A DNA stretch of 64,000 bases from Dasypus novemcinctus (lineage: Eukaryota; Chordata; Mammalia; Cingulata; Dasypodidae), in the NCBI RefSeq assembly GCF_030445035.2, contig NC_080683.1, positions 115,181,225-115,245,224 on the forward strand. Reading direction: 5' to 3'. A program made the position numbers and the translations under genes. A model generated the notes under the pieces. It ran no database searches. It was not told the origin of the DNA and worked only from the letters and a program-made list of their open reading frames with translations. This document shows, one piece after another, positions 1 through 12,210 of this stretch (position 1 is its first letter; each line of letters begins with the position of its first letter).

Positions 1-66
1 GGTTTGAACCGCGGACCTCCCATATGGTAGACGGACGCCCTACCCACTGGGCCAAGCCCACTTCCC
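1..66 (-). repeat. DAS-type tRNA-derived SINE, 5' head only (cut by window edge)
   Basis: The reverse complement starts with a head like gggaagtgggcttggccc, followed by a B-box-like ggttcaaacc region. The same head occurs in the complete SINEs at 20,376-20,815 and 55,691-56,095. The rest of the element lies upstream of the window. It interrupts the LTR whose 3' part follows directly. Confidence 0.8.
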
Positions 67-213
67 TGACAATTGATTTTGATGAGAAAGCAACTTTGAG
101 TTGGACTCTTTAGGGCCTTGTAACTGTAAGCTTTAACCCCATATACATGCCCTTTATAAAAGCCAGCAGATTTCTGGCACTCTGCATCAGCACCCTTTGG
201 GCTGACTAATACA
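67..213 (+). mobile_element. 3' end of a xenarthran MaLR-like LTR
   Basis: This stretch matches the last ~120 bp of the LTR at 22,065-22,648 and of the solo LTR at 14,923-15,405. Shared landmarks are gtaactgtaagc, ccctttataaaa, a gcatcagca block and the terminal gctgactaataca. The 5' part is lost or displaced by the SINE at 1-66. Family placement as MaLR-like is inference. Confidence 0.65.
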
Positions 214-2100
214 CTCCCCTCTTGTGGCTGACATCCGCCCTCTCCGGCTGTTGCTTCTTAGTCTCCTGTGTCCGTCTTTGTTTCTCTGCACAGGCCTAAC
301 TGGTGGTGCTCAGAACTCTAGTTTCAGCCCAGTCATCTTCCCACACTGCACACATTTCCTTGCAAAGGGACAAGCAGGGCCCAGTTCTCACTTAGCTTTA
401 AGGCATTTACTACAGCCTGTATGCTGACTAGAACCTCAAACTGTCCAGCAAATTTAGCTTCCACTTGGAAAGCCCATTACTAACTGAAAAGCCCACCCCT
501 GAATTACCTAAAAATCTTCTGCACCAGGCCTGTCATGCACATACATATTCCCTCAGGTGAGATCCATATGCTAGAAGACATAAAGAGGAACTCAGTGTTT
601 GTGTAAATAATGCAACCAAGGAGATGCTGTGGAAACCTCTGGAGCATTTAGCAGATAAGCTCCTAATGCATGTCACCTGTTCAGTTGTATCAAAAAGGTA
701 AGTTAACTTTTCCCACAGCAACCCATTTATATCTACAGATGTTGATCCTTTCAGGCTTGAAGCTCAGCTTGTTTAGGATTTTCCTGCACCCCTTGCCCCT
801 GGGCTTGATGGCAAGCACTGACAGCTTTTTGGAAGGAAATGTGCACTGGTATGTCTTGCTCTGTCCTGTGCTGGTGTCCCCTGGGATGTGCCATCACAGA
901 ACCTGGTCCAGACTGGAGCATGCCCTGTCTGTGAGCATCCCTTTTTCCTATCGCCAGATCCCTGTAAGATCTCAGGCTTCTGGAGCAAGGCCTGTCATTT
1001 TTGGCCAGGGGAGAAAACATTTCCCTGTTCTCTGTACCCTGTTGCGGTACAGAAGGGGTTGTCCTTTGTGTTAAACTCACCACCCTTATCTGTTGCCCGG
1101 AGATCCTTGGCAGCTAACAAGGGTTTCCCAAAGTGTAATCATGACATCCCTCTGCTCCTGGACGGAAGAGCTGCCCTGAGGTCCAAGGCCACTGGGCCCT
1201 GTGCAGCAACCCACACTTTGCAACGCATTCCAAGATTGGGGCTGGTCAGGGAAGTCTTTCTTCACCAATGACCCTCTGCACTTCCTCCTAGTTTGAATAC
1301 CTTTAGTGCCTATGTGGGGGTCAGGTTGGGGTGGAAGGGAAAGGGCGAGTGAGAGGTTCTCCCCAATACTTCTTTTATTTGTTTTATACTTGGCCTGAGG
1401 TTTTCTGAACTCAAAGGCCAATATTTGATGTCTGCATTCTCCATCTTCATGACTCTTTTTCCTAAGGCAGTGGAGGATTGCCATTCTCGCTGCCTGGCCT
1501 GGAAACAGATCTAAGTGTTAAGTGAAGAAATTAATGATGTGTTTCTTGGAGGGGTCAAAGGGGGAGTTGATGTTGTCCTGTCTTAAATTATGTATGTGAT
1601 GCTTCTGCCACAGGGCTTGGCCCAGGGGAGGGACTGGATATGCATTGCAGATCTGCTTCACCATTAGCTTCTCAAAATATTAACCTTAAGTTGCGACATG
1701 TGTAAACAGAATATCTAAGTTGATACAGAAAAGGAACAGCAGCAAAAATATGGTTCATGTTTCTTGGCTTTCGATTTTGAGATATGCCTCTCTCCAAGAC
1801 AATTAACTTAGATAAAGTATTTATGGTTTCCTATTGGGTCCTTTGGGCCTTATGTTATATGAATCATGTGAGGTTAGAAAAAGAAACACTATTCATTTTA
1901 CATTATGTGAGATAATATTTTAAATTGTATTAAATTTGAGTCTCTGTTTCATTTATTGTGAATATTATAGAATATTTGGAAATGGTTTAAGGTAAAGGAC
2001 TTTGCTTTAAAAAAACACATTATAACTTAAACATTCAGAGTATCTTTACTGTTGTTTACATTTTCAATGAGTCCCATGTGAAGATTTCATCTCTGCTTCA
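214..2100. other. No recognisable gene or repeat
   Basis: Short overlapping ORFs occur on both strands (up to about 134 codons, around 670-1,480), but they overlap each other in conflicting frames and resemble no protein I know. Base composition changes from mixed to AT-rich after ~1,500. Treated as unassigned non-coding DNA. Confidence 0.5.
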
Positions 2101-2119
2101 CTAACTAGATTTCTTCCTC

Positions 2120-2290
2120 AATACATTCATTCATTCAACAAATATTTTTTAAGATCACAGCAGTGAAGAAATCAGACAAAATTCTTGCCTTCGAGGAGCT
2201 TACTTTCTTATGTGAGAAATAGAAAATAAATAAAAAATGAACTAGTAAATTATAAAGTACATTAACAGTTAACAAGGTCTACGGAGTAAA
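2120..2290 (-). repeat. Ancient L2/MIR-class repeat fragment
   Basis: It opens with the classic attcattcattcaacaaatat, the reverse complement of a LINE2-type tail. It continues with the diverged 'cagcagtgaagaaatcagacaaaattcttgccttcgaggagctta' type of text common in old mammalian repeats, paraphrased here and not aligned. Minus-strand copy; exact family uncertain. Confidence 0.45.
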
Positions 2291-2384
2291 ATAAAGTAGA
2301 AAAGGGGGTATGGAGTGCAGAGAAAGGTTTGCAATTTTAAGCATTTAAGTATTGTTCTACTTCAGTTTTTAAAGTAATAAAATA

Positions 2385-2825
2385 TAAGGGTGTCCAGGCT
2401 AGTTGTTTCCTGTCTACCATCCCACCTCCCCAGGCAGATCCCTCGTCTGTGCCCAGGAGGCTCACCCCATAGACTCACCACCCGTGAGCCTGCCCTCCGG
2501 CTTTCCGTTGGGTTCAGCCAATGGGAGGGCAGGAGGAGATTGAGGCTTGAGTATTTATCCTGCCCTTCCCAGCTTCACCATAGCTCCAGACCCCGCTGCA
2601 TTCCCTAACAGTCCCCATCATCTCTAGGCATCTCCTTATCCACAGTGCTGGCTCCTTCCAGCTCTCTTTCTTTGCTCTTCAGTTTTCATGGCTTCCCACT
2701 TTTGCTAGCATCTGTGTGCCTTGCCTGCTCTTGTTGATCTGCTCAGTCCTGCCCACACATTGGTAAATAGGCTTTTCTTGAACTCTCTGGCATTTCTTTT
2801 CTCCTGTGACCCTGACTGATCCAGA
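2385..2825. repeat. Unclassified repeat-like, pyrimidine-rich block
   Basis: A block of higher GC content between AT-rich flanks. It ends in gtgaccctgactgatcca, a phrase that recalls the end of some old mammalian interspersed repeats. A 72-codon ORF (2,390-2,608, plus) has no recognisable domain. I could not assign a family; it could also be unique sequence. Confidence 0.3.
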
Positions 2826-2854
2826 TCCTAAACTGTTTCAAAAGAGATACAGCA

Positions 2855-3330
2855 TTAATCATTAGTGATAATAAAGCCCTTCTAAAACTTTTGCATAAAG
2901 ATGTTCATTATAGCGTGATACTCAGTAGCAAATAAAATACAAACTTACATAACCATAAGGCAAATGATTAATAAATGATGTTATAACAGTAGTAAACATT
3001 AATAGTAAATGATGTTACATTAACATGATGAACTAGTACATCAATATTTATAAAAAATATTTTATAAATGAAATTTGAGAAAACTGTGGAAAACATGGAA
3101 ATAGAAATAAAATACCAGGTGTGTAATGCATCGGCTGTAAGAATGCAACTATATAAAAAATAAGACTGTCTATGGAAAGCAACAGAAAGGTAATATGCAA
3201 ATATGAAGATAATTATGTTTGGGTGGGAGAATCTAGTGATTATTTTTTAATTTCAGAAGTTTATATCATTAAAAAATTAAACTTTTAAAGAATGCTTTAT
3301 GAGCACCTGTATTAGGGTATGAAAAATATT
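2855..3330 (+). mobile_element. Ancient L1M 3' UTR fragment
   Basis: The text follows the order of old L1 3' UTRs in sense orientation: 'gttcattatagc..', '..ataaatgatgtta..', then a gggtggga patch and an A/T-rich tail ending in repeated atttttta/aaaaatt. Heavily diverged and without a clear poly(A) or target duplication. Confidence 0.5.
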
Positions 3331-6090
3331 ATACTTATATGAACCAAGATAAATGCTCCAAGCAAGGAAAAACAATTAGTAAGTTTTCAAATTATACTTT
3401 TTATACCTTAACTCTAAACCTTAGAATTAAGAAATATTAACAAACCTGGCTTCCAAGGTTGAAATACAGGTCTTATAAAATAGAAAATATTATTTTATGG
3501 ATAGTTTCTAATGACGTGTAATGAAGGCACAATCACTTAAACAACCAGCTTTAGAATGGAATATAAGCAAAAGAAAACTCACTACTATCAGGACAGCGAT
3601 ATTATGTAACCTGATTCTTAGCCTTTCAATGTGTAACCAATAGCATTTTTATCTATTTACCCATCTTAAAAAATACTCAGTGTTTCAGATTTCAGTTTAC
3701 TACATTGATGAGATGATTACATGACCGAATTTCAAGGAGAAAAAAAACAGAGAGGAATGAGGCAATTATCTAAAGTTCAGGTGTATGTTAGATTTTTTAA
3801 TAAAAAATTCACAGGTAACCCTGATTATTAAGACAATACTCTTGAGAGAGACCTGCCTGTCTCTGGAATTTTGAAAAGTGATATTCCAGAGTGTATGGAA
3901 AATAGAGTTCTGGTGACATTTTTGTCTACGTAACTGCTTGAACTATCAGGACCCTAGATCTGGTTGCTTGATATTTTAACCAATTCAATTTTCATTATTT
4001 TACTTCCCACTTAATAGCAAGACATAGCACTATTTTTCCAAGTATTTTGGGCTTTATCTCCTCCATTAATTGTCACTCTTAAGGTATCCAGAGGCATTGA
4101 ACACCAGTCATCATACCCTTAGAAGGTTGCTGATTTACATTGCCAGTGGTTGGACAAATGACCTAATCGGTATTATCCAACTCTAATTTCAGTGAAACAC
4201 AGAAGCCGAGCTCTAAAAGTGGTCTCTGTTGAATGAAGTAATTGCTCACCAAGGTGATGAAGAGTAGCAAAAGGCCAAAGACCCATAAAAGGGCTGCAAT
4301 ATGAGTGTTTCGCTTCAATGCTATGGGACTACACAGGCAGTTACTTCTCCCCCTCATTTTTCTGAGTTTTAACAAATTCATTCAATTTGAGTCTATATAA
4401 AATAAAGTGTTCTCTTGCCCACCCTTTAGATGGGTTCAAATTCTCTAATTTAAAAACCCCTGTCAAACAATAAAGATGCATTTTTTTCCAACTAAAACTA
4501 TCTTTTCCTAAAATCGATCAATTTAGACAAATTCCTTTCAGTGCAAATCCGGTTACATTTTTTAATGTGAAGTCTTCCATTCTTTCTTGTCAATGTTTAC
4601 TGAATATTTCTGTGTTCTTTTTACTAAGCACCGAACTACAGTTATACATCTATACGAATGAGGCAGAATATATAGAATAGGACTACAAAATAACAATAAA
4701 ACTTCCTTGCCTGCCATGTGGTAACATTACACTAAAATCTCTAACTATGTGAAGAACAGGAAAAATAATTTAATGATGGAAGACTGCAAAAAGAACTCAG
4801 AGGAAAAGCGGAATTCTAAAATTCTGAAAGCCAGGGTCTTTATGAATAGTATACCGTATGCAATGCAGTTCTTACCCCTTGGCTGAGAAGCTTTATGAAC
4901 GCGTGGGCTTTTCCAGGTTCTGACAGGCTCACACTGGATCTCAGTAGACCCATCCATTGGTCTCCCGGACCTCCCTCAGCTTCCCTTCTGCAGCTGTTCT
5001 CCTAGGGAGGACCAGTAAATTAGCCCACAAGAGGGCACCAAAGGCCTAGTTTTTTGGTGTGTGGTTTTTCTGACTTTTGGCTTCTGCACAGAAATTGAAA
5101 AAGATTTTCTTTCCTGGTTTCTACCTACTCCTAGGCAGGTCCCTCTGTCTGCTCTGGCTAGACCAGAAGGCAGTAGTTGAGAGGCAGGACTCCGGGTAGG
5201 GCTAGGCAGCTCGTGGAAGTTTGGTGCAATTAAGGGGAGTTCACAAGTCTACGGAGTGGGCTCCTTTGGTAAGACATTCCTCCCGACAACTGAAGCTTGA
5301 GAAGAGAGGGAAACACAATCAGGAACCTTCTAGACTCTAAATGCGAGCGCCTCTTGCCTTAAGTGAAATCCTTTTAAAGGCACATTAACACTTTTCAGAC
5401 GCTGGGTAGGATTCTAAGTTCTTACACACTCCAGAAAGATAGACTAGAGCTCTAGAAGAGGACTGCATCCAACAAATACCTGTTTAGGGAAGATTGAATA
5501 AAGAAATACTAAACGTGCTCTCAGTGATGGAAAATTGCTGCTAGATCTAACTCACTTTCTGGGAGGATATTTAGACTCAAGCCATCAGATTCCTGTAAAG
5601 AAAAGAGTATGAAATTAGATGCTCTTTTAGAGATAACTTCTATTTTCTTTACTGCAAACAGGATTATTAAAAGAAAGTCATATAAAATCACGTTTTAGAG
5701 CAAAATTAGCTTAAAATTCGAGGCTATTTTTTCCCACCCTTAGAAGCATTGCCCTAATATAAAAATGAACTCTTTCCTTGACTTCTCCCAGATCTCAGAA
5801 GCAGCAGTGCTGGTCTGAGCCACTGTTAGGAGTGTAAAGGATTGCAAGAAAGGAAAAAGTGTCAAGATCCCAAACCTATATGCATGATGGGATTTAGACA
5901 TGAGAATTTCTAAGACCACTTCCAGCCCTAAAATGGAATGACTCTATTTCAATTTCCACGCTTTTGGACAATAACTCATTCATTTCTCTTTGAATGAGAT
6001 TGCTTGAGGGGGAGGGCTTTTCTTAACTGAATGGCAGTCTTATAATGGCATCATGGTTTAGGACTTTGAAATTAGATAATTAAAATTCCA
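3331..6090. other. AT-rich unassigned sequence
   Basis: No gene recognised. A minus-strand ORF at 4,163-4,381 (72 codons) contains a run of hydrophobic residues (AALLWVFGLLLLFITLV) that would make one membrane helix. It has no known family and no supporting context. Around 5,880-5,955 a phrase like 'aagaccacttccagccctaaaatggaatgactcta' resembles the tail of MIR-class repeats. Confidence 0.4.
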
Positions 6091-6093
6091 TTG

Positions 6094-6186
6094 AGAGAGT
6101 CGCTATAGCTCAAGTGGTTGAGTGCCGGCATACCACATACGAGGTCCTAGGTTCAATCCTGACCCCAGTAACTAAGAAAGAAATTC
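6094..6186 (+). repeat. DAS-type SINE monomer
   Basis: Contains a tRNA-like A box (agctcaagtggttgag) and B box (ggttcaatcc), ending in a short A-rich tail (aagaaagaaa). It is a diverged single unit just upstream of a dimeric copy. Transcription of such SINEs is by RNA polymerase III; they are mobilised by L1 machinery. Confidence 0.7.
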
Positions 6187-6261
6187 TGTTTTCTACAGTG
6201 ACTGAGATTTTGCATTATTGTCTTGGCAATGTTTATGTAACTTATATCAAAAGTCCATGTT

Positions 6262-6520
6262 GGGGAGCAGATGTGTTTCAAGTGGTTGAGTGCCTGCTAT
6301 TCGTTTGGGAGGTCCCGGTTTCGGTCCCGGTTATATAGGTGTCTTCTGTATAACAAAAACAAAATGAACAACAAGCAAAACAGACAGAAAGAAAAAAAAC
6401 AACTCAGGGGAGCCGATGTGGTTCAGTAGTTGAGTGCCGGCTTCCCACATATGAGGTCCCGGATTCAATCCTCAGCCCCCACCCAGGACGTCAAAAAAAG
6501 AAAACAGAAAAAAAAAAAAG
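6262..6520 (+). repeat. Dimeric DAS-type SINE
   Basis: Two tRNA-Ala-like units. The first starts at 6,262 with ggggagcagatgtg and the second at ~6,407 with ggggagccgatgtgg. A caaaaacaaaatgaac-type A-rich linker separates them, and the copy ends in an A run at 6,508-6,520. Each unit has an A box (caagtggttgag / cagtagttgag) and a B box (ggtttcggtcc / ggattcaatcc). Target duplication not clear. Confidence 0.8.
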
Positions 6521-7637
6521 TCTGTTGATGAACCCATTGTGTCATGAAATGCTGTTGAAACATGCTGCATACAATTCTTCCCTCCTATTTCTTTTGCAGG
6601 TGGAAGACTCATGTACTTGTATCAATGATGCTCATGAGCTAAAAGAGCCAAGTGAATAAGAACATAAAGATCCTGTCATTCTATTTGACTTGAGCTGCCA
6701 CCTAGGAAAAAAGGAAAAATGAAACACAGGCTAGCCAGCCAAGTGGGAGTGAACCAGTCATAAAGTATCAAAAGGCAAATTGCAGTAAACCAGAATCTCA
6801 AAGAATCACACAATAAGCCTCGTTAAAATAACCACTGCCATCTACTCCACCAAAACGTTGGCTGAACAGGTACATCCGTTGTCCCCCAGCTTACTCCCCC
6901 TCAGCTCTGGGCAGGCACAGCCAGAAAGCATTTCAAATGTGTGGGCCACAAGGAAGCGTGAGACACTGGCTCCCAGTCCAGCTGAAATTACGCTGTCAGG
7001 GGCCTGCTGAAGCTGCACCAGTGTCCTCCAACACTTTCCTGGTCCGGGCACTAAGCTCTGTGCTCAGGACAAAGGTTTTCTGAGTCCATGCATGTGCTTG
7101 GCTCACAGGACAGTTGGGGAAAGCAGGCAAGAAGTCCAGTACTGCATCAGTTCCAATGCACACACGTTATTGCAGTTATACACCTGGAAACCAGTTTACA
7201 CCTGACAATTGATAGCATCTTACAATTGCTGTTGTCTGGGGAGAAGCCAGGAGTAGTCTTGGGCTGTGTGGGTGCAAACTTGGTCACAGCTCTTCATATG
7301 GTCTCCCCTTCACTGAGGTACATGCACTATCAGCACCCTGTGAGTTGAGTTCAATTGTAATTTAAAGTGTCTTTGAAAAAATTACTTACACTTCGGCATT
7401 TGAACAAATAGTTTTTTGTATGTAGAAAGGTTGGAAGCAGTGCATTGGGTATATAAGCTGATATGGGCCTGGTAAATATTTATCCTTGGAGGGATGACCT
7501 CAATTTCCTATTTTCTTGCAAATTAATAAAATGCTTTATGGGTTCTCTGAAAGGAGGACACCTAGGCGTTGAGTAAGTTGTATACGGTGGTATTACTGCA
7601 AGGGGCGCCAAAGGCTTGCCAGGCACTTTGCCACACC
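6521..7637. other. Unassigned sequence
   Basis: Two short ORFs (6,842-7,051 minus; 7,088-7,348 plus) look random in composition and have no recognisable motif. No repeat family recognised. Confidence 0.4.
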
Positions 7638-7753
7638 AGATGTGTTCTCCGGACCAGCAGCCTCAGCAATACCTGGGGGTTGTCCCCCAGACCTTTTCAT
7701 ATTTTAGGTAGATCTAGGTGATTCAGAGGCATATTAAAGTCTGAGAAACATTG
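7638..7753 (-). mobile_element. MER5A-like hAT element remnant
   Basis: The phrase tctccggaccagcagcctc and the following caatacctggggg match the reverse complement of the MER5A 3' half as I remember it. The end 'taaagtctgagaaacattg' fits its terminal inverted repeat. A small non-autonomous DNA transposon fossil. Confidence 0.6.
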
Positions 7754-9999
7754 TGATCACATGCCAAGCATGCAACCGAAGGCAGGAAGAATTGTGAAAC
7801 CCCTTGGAAGAGATGAAAGAAATCTCAGAACAACAGTCAGTTGACATGACCAACTCATTCGGCATACAGGACTATCATTAAGACATCACACTCCAGTATC
7901 AGAAACTTCCTGCTGACTTTGATGCACAGCTGCTTAACTTTCAGAGACGTGTGAGATGACGGAAGAAAAATTGAAACGGTCGTTTCGCTAAATAGGAAAT
8001 GCTAACACGACCCTGGGCTCTTTGATATATTTCAAAATTATACTAAAAGAGCTCTTTCAATATGTCTAAAATAAAAATTCTAAGTGATAAGAAAGCATAT
8101 GTTATAATTTTATTGGCAGCTTTTTGGTTCTTTGCGTTACAAAAGATAATAGCGTGTCTCATGTTTGATGGTGTCTTCGACTTAATGAAAAGCAGTACAA
8201 TACAGGGTGTCAAGTGCTATAATAGCAAAAAGCAAGGATGCTGGAGAGCAAACAGGTGGTCGCCCCCTATATCCAGGGAAGGTTTATTCTTTTAAGCCAA
8301 AGTAAGTTAGGTGAAGAAGGGGATGGAGTAAGATGGGTACAAGGAGGGGAATGTTCCAGGAAAAGGGAATTGCAGGTGCAAAGGAATCAAGGCTGCTTGT
8401 CAAGTAGCAGAAAGGAATAGAACCATTTGTTTCTGGGGGAAGGGCAAGCAGGGGGGCTGGATTCACAGCCTTCCCTTGTCATGGTGTTCAGGAGCAAGCG
8501 TCCTTAAAGGAGGCTTTGGAGGCTAACAGCTCCTTCCCCCATTGGAGAGTGGACCCGGGACCAGTTTTCTATAGAATTAGAGAGAGGAACAAAATTTGCT
8601 TAGCAATTGGTTATTCCTGAGTGGGGATGGCCTCCGTTTCAGGAAAAGAAGCATTTATTTTCATGGCTGAGGATGAGGCTCTCAGCCCTGGATGTGCTTT
8701 GCAATCTCTCAAGATGATGTCTGGGTCCAATTCCAGAAATTTCAATGTAGTTGGCTGGGGAGAAGCCTGAGAATTGGTACACCCATGATATTGCTGTGCA
8801 GCTTATTTTAAAAACATGGGCTTAGGTTCAGGGCGAGAGGGGGTAGGTGTGTACTAGGTCAGCAGTAAAAAGAAGCTCCAGCGGCTGTGAAGCGACAGAT
8901 GAGGTCAAGCATCTTCAAACCCTTGTCCTCTTAGGGAAAGCCCTCTTGGGGGCAGACATTGTGGAGAAGGGGGATGAATTTTTGCCATTTGTTGCTGAGC
9001 CCCAGGATTCACCATACCCCCTCAATCATCTCAGGTCCTTTAACTCTAGGTTAAGAGTCTCTCGTGGGGCATCAGGTGGACTTTCTAGATGCAGAAGATC
9101 TATCCAAGACTTGCCCCTCCAGGCCCTCAGATGTGCGCTCTTCGGGCAGCCCGGGGGCGGCGCTGCTGTCCTGGGGGCTGGTGGGGTGTGGAAATGCTGG
9201 ACGAAGCATCGTACCCTCTCTTTCCTTTCTCTCTCTCTCTTTATAAAATTTCCACAAAAATATGGGTGGTCTGCAAGGACAAAGACAATAACCAAAAGTT
9301 GGTGTCTGTATGTTTGTGCAAAGCATTTGAGCTCCAAGAGGGCATGAGCCTGTGGGGAAGGGGCCACTCTTTGGTACTGAGTTGTACTGGGTCACCTGTG
9401 CTAACTCTTAGCCCAGATGTGACTCCTGTGGGATAGCAGGACTCGGTCCCTGGAGTGGGAAACTTGAGGGAATGTGTGTACGGGAGCAGGAGGCCTTTGA
9501 TCAAAGAGTAGGATGGGCATGTTCTAGAAAGAAAGGAGCACTGTGCTTGCAACCACAGAGGCCAAGGGCATCGTAGGTGGCAGGGCTGGCCCCTCACCCT
9601 TGTGTGCAGGGCAGTCTCAGAGGTAAATGCCCTTCACTACCCTCGGCAGGTGCCGTCCTGCTAGTCTACTCGCCGGGGAGCCAGCTGGCTTTACCTTACT
9701 TCTTCCTCAAAGCTTTGGGATGCCTTCATCAAGTGGAGGCTGTGCTCCTTCTCAAGACAGATTTGTGGTCCAGCCCGTGGAGTATTCTCCAATGGGGAGT
9801 CGGAGCCTTGGCACCCAGGTCAGTGCAGCAGCCCCTTGCTGGGTCTCCCTGCTCCACCCTCATTCTGCAAAATCCTATTTTCAATCCAATGGTCCAAGTG
9901 AGCACTCGAGAGCGTGAGTAACATGATGTCTTTTGCCCTTGAAACCCTTTCCTGGGTCAGTACAGTGGCTCAAGGCCCGTGGCAATGTGTGCCGCTTCC
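7754..9999. other. Unassigned sequence with long chance ORFs
   Basis: ORFs on both strands overlap between 8,847 and 9,921 (longest 166 codons, plus, 8,847-9,347). All are low-information, Ser/Leu/Arg-rich, overlap antisense ORFs of similar length and show no domain, so I do not call them genes. A somewhat CpG-enriched patch lies at about 9,060-9,210. No repeat recognised. Confidence 0.4.
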
Positions 10000-10425
10000 C
10001 CTGCTACTTCTCTGACCTCATCTCCTCCTACTCACCCCCTTACTTGCTCAGCCCTGGTTGTGCTTGCCTCCTCCCTGAACGTGCCTGGCACACTCCTGCC
10101 TCAGGGCCTTTGCACTTGTGAGTCTCTCTGCTTAAAACAGTCTTCCTCAGATGTCTGGGTGGCTCACTCCCGCACCTCCTTCAAATCTGTGCTTGAATGT
10201 CACCTTCATAGTCAGTCCTTCCTTGATGGCCCTGTTGAAAATGACACCCCAAAGCTATGTTTCTATTTTCTCCACTTACGCATTTATCTGTTTATTATTT
10301 TTGTCTCTACCCACTAGAACTTAAGCTCCAGGAGGGCAGGACTTTTTTGTTTTATTCACTGCCATATCGCCAGAGCCCAGAACAATGGGTGGCGATCAAT
10401 AACTCTTCGTTGAGTAAATGAAAGA
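10000..10425 (+). mobile_element. LINE2 (L2) 3' end
   Basis: Sense-oriented L2 3' UTR landmarks appear in order: ccttcaaatctgtgcttgaatgtcacctt (abridged), 'ccctgttgaaaat', 'cactagaacttaagctccaggagggcagg' (abridged), and the tail 'caataactcttcgttgagtaaatgaa'. An inactive mammalian-wide relic. Confidence 0.75.
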
Positions 10426-10789
10426 ATGTGTGGGCTTTCCTCAGACCAAAGGTTCAGGTGACAGTGACCAGTGACCCGTTCCTAACCACGTGTTCTGCAC
10501 CCCAGAACACATGGAGCCTGGTCCTGCCTGGCTAGTGGAGTCCATCTCCTGGACGCCTCCTGTGGCCAGAGGTGTGGGAGGAGCAGCCGTGAGGAGCTGG
10601 GGTGGGTGAAGCTTCCAGATCAGCGAGTTCTTTGACTTCCCTGACCTGAAAGCATCAAGGTGCTGCCGTGAACACTCTGGGTGCCTGTAGCTCAGCACCC
10701 GCCACTCCCATTTTGCTATGCGGGGCCACGACTTCCTCGCTCTCGTCTATGTGCTTCCAGTGAAATGGGTGGACCTGGACGTAGAGAAG

Positions 10790-11107
10790 GGTTGGCACCC
10801 TACGGCCCGCGGACCAGCTCCTGCACACTGCCCGCCTCTGTGAAGACTGCGAGCGCAGAATGACTTTTATGTGCTCAAATGGTTGAAAAGGCCAAAGAAG
10901 AAGACTCTTCCACGATATGTGTGAAAATGATAGGAATTTCAAATTTCAGTCTCCATGAGTAAAGCTTTAACTGTAACAGCTGTGCTCATTCCTTCATGTG
11001 TACGTTTGTCTGTGGCTGCTTTTGGGCTCCATGGCAGAACTGAGTAACTTTGACAAAGACCAAAAGAGCTGCTATCTGGCTCTTTGCAGAAAAAGTGGGC
11101 CAAGGCT
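10790..11107 (+). mobile_element. hAT-type non-autonomous DNA transposon remnant
   Basis: It begins with accctacggcccgcggacca and ends with tctttgcagaaaaagtgggcc. The middle has 'gtctgtggctgcttttgggct'. These match in order a well-known mammalian element that runs from a 'tacggcccgcgggcc' start to a 'cagaaaaagtttgcc' end. I cannot give the family name with certainty. About 310 bp, no coding capacity. Confidence 0.6.
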
Positions 11108-12210
11108 TATGCTGGAGTATTCCATGCCCAGGATCCCAATACCACACCCAGGCTTAAATTCCCAGATCTCTTGAGCTACTGGGGCAGTGGGATTTTAATT
11201 CTGCTGTGTGGGGTAATTATCCAGGGAGAGGCTGAGGATGCCAGGAACCGCCGGGAAGGCCCGGAGGATGAAGTCTTAATCAAGCCGGTCTGAAACCTTT
11301 CTGGAACTTTCAGCTGTGTGAACCCACATTCTCTTTAATTTTATTTATTCTTGTTTTTTCTGCTTGCAGCCAAAGGAACTCAACTGAGAAAGCAGTTTGG
11401 AAGCAATCCCACACCAGGTGTGGAGGGAACAGGGTTAATTAGTACCCAAGATCCTTGCCTTATGGTGGAGACAGCAGTCGCCTCCCCGAGGACGGGGGAA
11501 GGCTCTAGGGCCCCAGCTCTGACCTGAATTTGCCCTGTTCTGGGAGAAATCCTGGCTTAGGGGGACAGGAGATGCAATCAGTGCCCAGGGCCTCCACTCT
11601 ACGGCACAGGCCGTGTCCTTCCCGGGAACAAATGCTGGGGGAGCTCAGGACTTAGGCCTTTTATATCCTTTGCTGGGGTTGCCAATATATGATAACTTCT
11701 GTAGACATTTTTATTGCTATGCACACAGTCGCAGCACTATTGTATTTATACATTTTTAATTCAACAGCACATAGTTGTTGAGGAAGGTGAGGCAGGAGCA
11801 GCGTAGCAACATCTCATTATTTTGTTTAAGTCAAGGTTTCAGAACTTCAGGCATTTTCAAATACAGATGCGTCGCCAAATAAGAACATGAACACTGCGCT
11901 ATTTTCTTATGTTAGTTTTAGGAAAGTAACTCTATCTTTTCCTCCATTGATTAATACCACTCCCTGCCATTTAAACCTCAACGTGGTTTCCTGGTAAAAA
12001 TCTCAGGGAAAAGATGTGACATGGGAGGAAACAGAAAAAAAAGGAAGCCTTACAAACGAAAACCCAGGGAACTTGCTGGTATTAGTTTTCAAAAGCTCAC
12101 CTCTTTAGGACAAGAGGGAATTTCTGAGTATAGATAAAATTGGGGGGGGGGGAATATCGCATGTGAGTGCACCTTTCTTCTTTGTGACAAGCAAAGACTC
12201 ACCACATGCC
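11108..12210. other. Unassigned sequence
   Basis: A 69-codon ORF (11,084-11,293, plus) overlaps the hAT remnant and has no recognisable domain. A run of ten G occurs near 12,142-12,151. No repeat family recognised. Confidence 0.4.

Noticed and set aside
6094..6180. Genuine tRNA genes at SINE heads
   Set aside because: A and B boxes are present, but the acceptor and anticodon stems are degenerate and A-rich tails follow; these are SINEs.
8847..9347. 166-codon plus-strand ORF
   Set aside because: It overlaps several antisense and alternative-frame ORFs of similar length, has no recognisable domain and shows biased Ser/Leu/Arg content.
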